DNA of 9,932 nucleotides, from NCBI GenBank assembly GCA_030067055.1, contig JASJAL010000139.1, forward strand, positions 1 through 9,932. Reading direction: 5' to 3'. Under the pieces are notes generated by a model. The model was not told the DNA's origin. It searched no databases and saw only the letters and a program-made list of their open reading frames with translations. Within the stretch, counting starts at the first letter, position 1. Each line of letters starts with the position of its first letter. This DNA is from Kiloniellales bacterium. Its GTDB lineage: Bacteria > Pseudomonadota > Alphaproteobacteria > Kiloniellales > JAKSBE01. The translations under genes were made by a program, and so were the position numbers. This document shows, in pieces, positions 1 through 4,900 of the stretch.

Positions 1-41
1 CGGGAACGGGAGCGCAATTTCTAAGGCCCGAGCAGCGACGA

Positions 42-57
42 TGACCTGCCCCCCTAG
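42..57 (+). mobile_element. Possible insertion-sequence terminal end (IS3-like), remnant
   Basis: The 16 bases from 42 begin TGACCTG and run into six consecutive C, the general form of terminal inverted repeats in many IS3-family elements (remembered, not searched). No transposase reading frame follows on either strand and no matching second end is visible, so at most this is a broken remnant. It lies left of the proposed attachment-site junction at 400-413, where mobile DNA would be expected. A chance C-rich stretch is quite possible. Confidence 0.2.
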
Positions 58-117
58 AACCGGTCATTCAGCCCGAGAGTTCAACAGCTTGAGATTGCCC
101 TTCGCGGGGATTCCTTA

Positions 118-151
118 TCATCTCACCATGGTCATGCTGCTGGTGAGATGA
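118..151. repeat. Perfect 10-bp inverted repeat with 14-base spacer
   Basis: Bases 118-127 (TCATCTCACC) and 142-151 (GGTGAGATGA) are exact reverse complements separated by 14 bases. The repeat covers the stop codon of the small - strand ORF. Neither strand has a T-run after the stem, so it does not look like a factor-independent terminator. It could be a transcript-end hairpin, a protein-binding palindrome or a recombination-associated repeat. The sequence symmetry is certain; its function is unknown. Confidence 0.5.
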
Positions 152-309
152 CGCGAAGTCGTCGGATGAACCATCACGAGATCAACCACGCCTCCGCCAA
201 GGAATGCCAACAGGCCGTCGTGTTCGGCCAGGGCATCATCGACGCACCACTCGGCCATCGCACGGATCAGCGGAGACAGCTCATCGGCCTTCGGTTTCGC
301 TTTTGGCAT
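118..309 (-). CDS. Small hypothetical protein, 63 aa
   Basis: I do not recognise this protein. The ATG at 309-307 is preceded by a run of five G about six bases upstream, which could act as a ribosome binding site, and an in-frame TAA sits two codons before the ATG, so the frame cannot extend upstream. The N-terminus is lysine-rich with alternating Lys and Pro/Ala. Residues about 11-38 look amphipathic and helical (acidic and hydrophobic, with Trp21 and Cys22), followed by a short glycine-rich hydrophobic stretch and a Ser/Thr-rich tail. No membrane segment, signal peptide or known motif is seen. The stop codon lies inside a perfect inverted repeat (118-151). It is alone on its strand, next to the proposed island junction, and could be a small accessory-region gene or a chance ORF in GC-rich DNA. 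Confidence 0.28.
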   Translation of the reverse strand: MPKAKPKADELSPLIRAMAEWCVDDALAEHDGLLAFLGGGVVDLVMVHPTTSRHLTSSMTMVR

Positions 310-399
310 GAATTACCCCCGGGCCAATCTTGCCGCCTTCCGCTTTGGGCCGACAAGGACCACCAAGATCTCCGGGGTTTTGAAGTTGGAGAAATTGCA

Positions 400-413
400 T
401 GCCCCCGCAACCA
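400..413 (+). other. 3' end of initiator tRNA (fMet), probable displaced attachment site
   Basis: These bases read TGCCCCCGCAACCA. From memory, this equals the last two T-stem bases, the 3' acceptor strand, the discriminator A and the CCA of initiator tRNA in alphaproteobacteria, where the gene usually closes the rRNA operon. Similarity stops abruptly upstream: no T-loop, no CAU anticodon arm and no D-arm can be found in 300-399, so this is not a whole tRNA gene. A terminator on the same strand begins nine bases downstream, as expected behind a real tRNA gene. Integrases that target tRNA 3' ends leave this arrangement at the distal junction (displaced 3' end plus native terminator). The intact tRNA should then lie left of the window. 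Confidence 0.6.
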
Positions 414-421
414 GCAAACAG

Positions 422-452
422 CGCCCTTAGCTCGCCGAGTTGGGGGCGTTTT
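422..452 (+). terminator. Factor-independent terminator on the + strand
   Basis: Bases 422-433 pair continuously with 437-448 (12 pairs, nine Watson-Crick and three G-U) around a three-base GCC loop, followed by TTTT at 449-452. A few flanking bases (GCAAA at 414-418 with TTTGC at 450-454) can extend the base of the stem. The G-U pairs become A-C mismatches on the other strand, so the structure is specific to + strand transcripts. No + strand gene ends just upstream except the 14-base tRNA tail, so this is best read as the original terminator of a tRNA or rRNA transcription unit. Confidence 0.72.
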
Positions 453-649
453 GCTTCTTGTGCTGGTGGGTGGTTTGGGGCGAATTTATTTGGCTAGGCC
501 TCTTCAACGACGGCAGACAACTCTGGCGTGGGGAGCTTGCCGAGTTTTCGGCGCGAACTATCGGGACCGCGCAAGGTTGCCAATGACGATGCGGGTTCGC
601 AAGATCCACCGTGCATCTGTGCGTGCGGCCAACGCATTGGAGGCAATCC
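453..649. other. Leader region before the M24 peptidase gene
   Basis: No supported gene here; longer frames on both strands run on into neighbouring sequence in ways typical of chance ORFs. A small perfect hairpin (539-543 with 548-552, four-base loop) has no T-run. TTGCCA at 577-582 lies 17 bases before CAAGAT at 600-605. The spacing suits a sigma-70-type promoter, but the -10 element matches the consensus at only three of six positions, so it is a weak candidate. The region ends in the ribosome binding site of the peptidase gene. Confidence 0.35.
639..643 (+). promoter_or_regulatory. Ribosome binding site that decides the M24 start
   Basis: GGAGG lies six bases before the ATG at 650. The in-frame ATG at 611 has no comparable site, so 650 is preferred and the 13 residues upstream (low-complexity, unlike the family) are dropped. 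Confidence 0.75.
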
Positions 650-1819
650 ATGCGGCTTGAAGCCCCCAGACGCGGGTTCGATGATTCGGAGTTCGGCGCG
701 CGCACGACAAAGGCGCAGGCGCGAATGGCCGAAGCGGGCCTTGCCGGCCTGTTGCTGATGACCGAGCCGGAGGTGCGCTACTTCAGCGGGTTTCATACGC
801 CTTTCTGGCAAAGCCCGACGCGGCCCTGGTTCTTGTTCGTACCCGCAGCGGGCAAGCCCGTCGCCGTGATCCCGGAGATTGGCGCCGAGCTGATGCGCCG
901 AAGCTGGCTGGAAGATATCCGGACCTGGAGCGCGCCGCGGCCGGAAGATGACGGGATCAGCCTGCTGACCGACCTTCTGTCCCCCTTGGCGTCCGGCGGG
1001 GCGAAGCTGGGCGTGATGAAGGGGCACGAGACCCTCTTGCGAATGCCGTTGGGCGATTGGGAGCGGCTCGTGGCGGCGCTGCCGGGGCTTGAGATCGCCG
1101 ATGCGACTGGCATCGTGCAGGGCTTGCGCATGGTCAAGACACCGGCCGAGATCGAAAAGCTCCGCCATATCTGCGCCATCGGCTCGGCGGCCTTCGCTAA
1201 GATGCCGGAGTTGGTCGTCGAGGGTCAGCCCTTGGAAGAGGTCTTTCGGGAGTTTCGGCGCACGGCAATCGGACTCGGGGCCGATGACGCGCCCTATATC
1301 GTCGGCGCCGCCGATCAGGGCGGCTACGCCGATGTCATCTCTCCGCCGTCCCGCCGCCCCCTGCGGAGGGGCGATGTGCTGATGCTGGACACCGGTTGCA
1401 CCTGGGACGGCTATTTCTGCGACTTCGACCGCAACTGGGCCATCGGCCGCGCGGATGACCAGGCGCGGCAGGCCTATGACGTGCTGTGGCGCGCGACCCA
1501 GGCGGGGATCGAGGCTGCAAGGCCCGGCAACACCTGCCGCGATCTGTTCGTCGCGATGTCGGCGGTGATCGCCGAAATGGACGACAGCGGCGGCGATATC
1601 GGACGCTTCGGGCACGGATTGGGGATGCAGTTGACCGAGCAGCCTTCGCACGCGGCCTTTGACCGGACAGTGCTGGCCGAGAATATGGTGCTGACCATAG
1701 AGCCATCGCTGTCCTACGGAGACGGCTTGATGATGGTGCATGAGGAGAACATCGTCGTTGAGCGCGACGGCGCGACGCTGCTAACCACACGCGCCGCACC
1801 TGAATTGCCGGTGATTTGA
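650..1819 (+). CDS. M24 family metallopeptidase (Xaa-Pro peptidase-like), 389 aa
   Basis: A cytoplasmic dinuclear-metal hydrolase of the aminopeptidase P/prolidase/creatinase fold, probably acting on the N-terminal bond of Xaa-Pro peptides or on a related amide. Residues about 18-155 form the creatinase-like N-terminal domain and about 165-380 the pita-bread catalytic domain. All five expected metal ligands are visible: Asp247 in LDTG, Asp258 in CDFD, His322 in GHGLG, Glu351 in TIEP and Glu366 in HEEN. No signal peptide or membrane segment is seen. Length is normal for the single-chain type. The start is set by GGAGG six bases upstream. The gene stands alone on its strand, follows the proposed integration junction and converges on the channel gene. 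Ectoine hydrolase (DoeA) and creatinase share this fold; nothing nearby suggests ectoine or creatine use, so the substrate is left open. Confidence 0.9.
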   Translation: MRLEAPRRGFDDSEFGARTTKAQARMAEAGLAGLLLMTEPEVRYFSGFHTPFWQSPTRPWFLFVPAAGKPVAVIPEIGAELMRRSWLEDIRTWSAPRPEDDGISLLTDLLSPLASGGAKLGVMKGHETLLRMPLGDWERLVAALPGLEIADATGIVQGLRMVKTPAEIEKLRHICAIGSAAFAKMPELVVEGQPLEEVFREFRRTAIGLGADDAPYIVGAADQGGYADVISPPSRRPLRRGDVLMLDTGCTWDGYFCDFDRNWAIGRADDQARQAYDVLWRATQAGIEAARPGNTCRDLFVAMSAVIAEMDDSGGDIGRFGHGLGMQLTEQPSHAAFDRTVLAENMVLTIEPSLSYGDGLMMVHEENIVVERDGATLLTTRAAPELPVI

Positions 1820-2038
1820 TGCTGCATCTCCACACACTCAACGCGTCAGCCGCCCTTTTGTCTTCGTCCGAGTTCACAGCTATTGTCGTCTATCGCGGTG
1901 CCGCAGAAAGTCAGTCTTGCCGATCTCTGCCTCCGTCGTCTCGCTTCGCAGCCAGCCCATGTTGCCGGCTTGCTGGGTCGGCGGCGTTGTCGCGTTCTGA
2001 GGAACATGACCGAAGGCTAAGTCGAGGCCGCTGGGCCT
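1820..2038. other. Intergenic region between convergent genes
   Basis: No gene is supported. A hairpin AGGCC-GCTG-GGCCT (2025-2038) sits directly after the stop of the channel gene, and a longer inverted pair GAAGGC/GCCTTC (2012-2017 with 2035-2040) overlaps it. Either could help end - strand transcription, but neither is followed by a T-run on that strand. No clear terminator for the + strand peptidase gene was found. Confidence 0.35.
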
Positions 2039-3361
2039 TCATTCCGCTGCCGTCCGAACGCCCTCCATCTGTATCGGCTCGCGCAGCACGAGGTGCCGGT
2101 GCGGGTAAGGGATCTCGATCCCGTTCGCCTTCAGGGCGTCCCAGACGGCGAGCAGAACCTCGCCCTTGATGTTCACCACCCCGTTCTGCGGGTCGCGGAT
2201 CCAGAAGCGCAGCAGGAAATCGAGCGAACTGTCGCCGAAGCCGGTCAGGTGGCAGACCGGCGCGGTCGTCTCGTCTACGCGCGCGGGCTGCACGGCGGCC
2301 TCGCGCACGATGCGCCGGACTTCATGCGGATCGCTGTCATAGGACACGCCGATCGGGATTTCCAGGCGCACCAGCTGGTTCGAGAACGACCAGTTGACCA
2401 CCCGGTGGGTGATCAGATCTTCGTTGGGTATCAGATACTCTTTGCCGTCGCGGGTGTTGACCGAAACGTAGCGGGCGCCCAACGAAGTGATCCAGCCGAA
2501 GGTATCCTCCAGCTCGATGACGTCGCCGGGCTTGATCGACTTGTCGAGCAGGAGGATGACGCCGCTGATCAGGTTGGAGACCACCTTCTGCAGGCCAAAG
2601 CCGATGCCCACGCCGATCGCGCCCGAGAAAAGGGCGAGCGCGGTCAGGTCGATACCCACCGTGTTCAGCGCAATCACAACGGCGAAGGCGAGCAGGGTGA
2701 TCTTGATCAGCTTGCCGAGCAACACCTGAACCGAGGGGGTCAGGTCCGGAACCCGGTTGATACGTGTCTCCAATGCCCGCGAGAGCGCGAGCGCCGCCCA
2801 CAGCAGTACGGCGAGCGATAGGAGGGCCTGGAGAATCGTCAGCACCGAGATCCGGAGTTCGCCGAAGTTCATGGCGGCGGAATCGAGGATCGCGACCGTG
2901 GGCGCCAGGAGGTCGGTCATGTTGAGTGCGGCAATCGACCAGGTCGCCAGCGCAAAGATGCGCGAGATCGCTTCGTTTCGAATGAAGGTGGAGGCAAAGC
3001 TGATAACAATCCAGGCGGTCAGCAGGTTCGAGGCGACAGCGAGGAGGTAGCTGTAGCTTGGCCAGGTGACCTGCCGCATGACCGCGACGACGGTCCACAG
3101 CAGGATGGCGAAGGCCACCGGCCTCAACATCCGCGGGGCAGACTGTGCGAGGCGCGCAAAGCGAGGTGATACCTGGAGCTTGTCGAGCCGCGACGTCACC
3201 CATGGTCGAATCCGGCGCGCCAAGAGCCAGGCGATGCCATAGAGGACGGCAATGATCACCAGCTGAATCAGCACCCAGCGGTTGAACACGTTTTCCACGG
3301 TCCATTCGCTTGCGGCGACGAACCAGGCCATCAGTTCGTTCGGATCGACGAAGTCGGTCAT
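2039..3361 (-). CDS. MscS family mechanosensitive ion channel, 440 aa
   Basis: An inner-membrane channel of the small-conductance mechanosensitive family, expected to open under membrane tension and release solutes on osmotic downshock. Hydrophobic segments lie near residues 31-50, 81-97, 105-125, 133-155, 171-195 and 217-235. The pore-lining TM3 region follows at about 238-272, with the glycine/alanine-spaced stretch SGAIGVGIGFGLQ and then SNLISGVILL. After it come KPGDVIEL (277-284) and the beta domain with RDGKEYLIPNEDL (304-316) and NWSFSN (323-328). The C-terminal alpha/beta domain ends near IPYPHRHLVL (417-426). With more N-terminal helices than the three of E. coli MscS, it is a medium-sized MscS-like protein. 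The ATG is preceded by GAGGGAGGGG at 3374-3365. It lies 179 bases downstream of the flavin oxidoreductase gene on the same strand, probably with its own promoter. Confidence 0.93.
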   Translation of the reverse strand: MTDFVDPNELMAWFVAASEWTVENVFNRWVLIQLVIIAVLYGIAWLLARRIRPWVTSRLDKLQVSPRFARLAQSAPRMLRPVAFAILLWTVVAVMRQVTWPSYSYLLAVASNLLTAWIVISFASTFIRNEAISRIFALATWSIAALNMTDLLAPTVAILDSAAMNFGELRISVLTILQALLSLAVLLWAALALSRALETRINRVPDLTPSVQVLLGKLIKITLLAFAVVIALNTVGIDLTALALFSGAIGVGIGFGLQKVVSNLISGVILLLDKSIKPGDVIELEDTFGWITSLGARYVSVNTRDGKEYLIPNEDLITHRVVNWSFSNQLVRLEIPIGVSYDSDPHEVRRIVREAAVQPARVDETTAPVCHLTGFGDSSLDFLLRFWIRDPQNGVVNIKGEVLLAVWDALKANGIEIPYPHRHLVLREPIQMEGVRTAAE

Positions 3362-3393
3362 CGGCCCCTCCCTCAGATATTTCCTAGCAATGA

Positions 3394-3422
3394 ATTCTAC
3401 CGGTTTAGCCGCAGGTCGTCGT
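3394..3422 (-). promoter_or_regulatory. Candidate promoter of the channel gene
   Basis: On the - strand, TAGAAT (3399-3394) matches the sigma-70 -10 consensus at five of six positions. ACGACG (3422-3417), 17 bases upstream, matches the -35 consensus at three of six. The pair lies about 32 bases before the start codon, in the 179-base gap behind the oxidoreductase gene. The rest of that gap (3423-3540) holds a 6-bp inverted pair CCTGAT/ATCAGG (3467-3472, 3489-3494) and nothing else I can name. Confidence 0.28.
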
Positions 3423-3540
3423 GGCGGGACGTTTCTCCGATCGCATAAGCGGTCGTATCGCGAGCACCTGATGGCCCGGCGTCTCCCGATCAGGGCGTTT
3501 CGAAGAGCGACTCACTCAGAGCCGACAGGGGCATGTGAGG

Positions 3541-4755
3541 TCACGAACCTCGCGGCTGAAACCGGCCCTTCCATTTTGCGATGCGATCAAAGTCCCGGTC
3601 CTCGTAAGCCTTCACTGCCGCCATCAGATCCGGGACGTCCGTTGTTTCCCGGTCTTCGGCAAGCTGCGTCAGCCGCATCGTGTACCAGGCGGTAATCCCG
3701 CCCTCGGGAGGTGAGGCAAATCTCGGAAACGTCGGATCGCCCGCCGTACCCGTCCGCCATCCTCTCGGCAGGGCGGGGTCCAGCACCAGGGCCCGTGCGA
3801 GGCCGACGACGTCCGCGGCACCGCCCGACACCGCGTCGACCGCTTGCCGCAAGGTCTTGAAACCACCTGTCACCATCAACGGCTTCTTGGTCCACTGCCG
3901 GGCGCTTCTTGCGAACTCGATGAAATAGGGCCCCGGGCCCGCGCCATCGGAGGCGGATTTGGCGCCGGGGAAATACGTTCCCCCACTGATATCGATCAGG
4001 TCGATCCCCGTCCCGTCCAGCGCCGAGATCACCGCAATGGCGTCGTCCTGCTCGAAACCGCCTTCCAGCTGATCCGTCGCGTTCAGCTTGACTGCAACCG
4101 GGAACCTTGGGCCGACCGCGCTGCGCACTTCGTCGACCACCTCGAGCAAAAGGCGCATTCTGGCGGTGATGGCCCCGCCATACGCATCCTCGCGCTTGTT
4201 GAACAAAGGCGAGAGGAATTGGCTCAAGAGGAACCCGTGCGCCGCGTGGATCTGCACGCCACCAAAGCCGGCGGTTTTCGCCATGCGGGCGGTCCGGGCA
4301 AATCCCGACGGCAAATCACGAATCTCGTCTCGGGTCAGTTCGGCACAGGTCAGGCCCGGGATATCGATCGCGCTGGGCCCCTTTGGATCGCTGATGGGGG
4401 GATGCGCCATGGCGCCGGCATGGCCAAGCTGGAGCCAAAGCTGCGCGTCATCGACAGCCCCCCTCTGAGCAAGCAACGCGAAGCGGTCAAGCTCTGCACC
4501 GGGGGCAAGCACGAGGTTGCCGGGTTTCTCGGCGAAGTTGGGATTGCCCTGAACCTCGCCGATGATCGAAACGGCCAGACCGCCCTCGGCCCAGCGTTCA
4601 TAGAGCCGGATCTGGGCGTCGGTCGGATTGCCGCACCCATCGCCAAGCGAATCCGACATCGCAGATTTGCCGATCCGGTTTTTCAGAATGGTGCCACATG
4701 GCAGCTCCAAAGGCTGGAACAGCGTATCGCGATGATTTCCGTCCGACTGCGCCAC
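3541..4755 (-). CDS. Old Yellow Enzyme-like NADH:flavin oxidoreductase, 404 aa, atypical active site
   Basis: An FMN-dependent TIM-barrel oxidoreductase of the Old Yellow Enzyme family, presumably cytoplasmic, using NAD(P)H to reduce an unknown, probably unsaturated, substrate. Visible motifs are the N-terminal strand with KNRIGKSAM (25-33), QLWLQLGHAG (105-114), the substrate-binding pair His170 and His173 in IHAAHG, the family signature SQFLSPLFNKR (178-188) with AYGG (191-194), and FMN phosphate contacts in VTGGF (295-299) and GLARALVLDP (318-327). Residues about 330-404 form a tail beyond the barrel, typical of longer members. The proton donor that follows this motif in characterised members (Tyr196 of yeast OYE1, Tyr169 of YqjM) is Phe175 here, and the YqjM flavin-tuning Cys26 aligns with Ser34. 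The start is GTG at 4755, chosen for AAGGA six bases upstream. The gene follows ppc after 145 bases, so it may or may not share that transcript. Confidence 0.9.
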   Translation of the reverse strand: MAQSDGNHRDTLFQPLELPCGTILKNRIGKSAMSDSLGDGCGNPTDAQIRLYERWAEGGLAVSIIGEVQGNPNFAEKPGNLVLAPGAELDRFALLAQRGAVDDAQLWLQLGHAGAMAHPPISDPKGPSAIDIPGLTCAELTRDEIRDLPSGFARTARMAKTAGFGGVQIHAAHGFLLSQFLSPLFNKREDAYGGAITARMRLLLEVVDEVRSAVGPRFPVAVKLNATDQLEGGFEQDDAIAVISALDGTGIDLIDISGGTYFPGAKSASDGAGPGPYFIEFARSARQWTKKPLMVTGGFKTLRQAVDAVSGGAADVVGLARALVLDPALPRGWRTGTAGDPTFPRFASPPEGGITAWYTMRLTQLAEDRETTDVPDLMAAVKAYEDRDFDRIAKWKGRFQPRGS

Positions 4756-4900
4756 ACCTGATCCTTATGTGTCACCTGTGCTTGAAAAGACTGGAGTCCT
4801 GCATCTGCACCAGAACAACACATGCATCTTGGTGTGGCCAGTGGATCGCTGAGCGACGAGCCAGGCGAGAGCTCAAGTGCGCAGCCCCTGAAGGGCCTGG
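4756..4900. other. Gap between ppc and the oxidoreductase gene
   Basis: No gene. AAGGA (4766-4762 on the - strand) is the ribosome binding site that supports the GTG start at 4755. Just past the ppc stop, 4884-4887 can pair with 4893-4896 (four GC pairs), too short and lacking a T-run to call a terminator. TCGCT-G-AGCGA forms a short palindrome near 4845-4857. No convincing promoter is seen. Confidence 0.35.

Noticed and set aside
421..433. GCGCCCTTAGCTC resembles the 5' end of a tRNA (acceptor strand plus start of D-arm)
   Set aside because: The sequence after it does not continue as a tRNA; the bases are fully explained as the 5' arm of the 12-pair terminator stem.
148..660. 170-residue + strand frame across the left edge
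   Set aside because: It runs through the tRNA fragment and the terminator hairpin and overlaps the start of the peptidase gene, with no motif and no ribosome binding site; a coding role is very unlikely.
494..1741. 415-residue open frame on the - strand opposite the M24 peptidase
   Set aside because: Antisense shadow; the + strand frame has all five metal ligands and a good ribosome binding site.
1816..2169. 117-residue + strand frame after the peptidase gene
   Set aside because: Ser/Arg-rich, starts with TTG overlapping the peptidase stop and runs into the antisense of the channel gene; it looks like chance.
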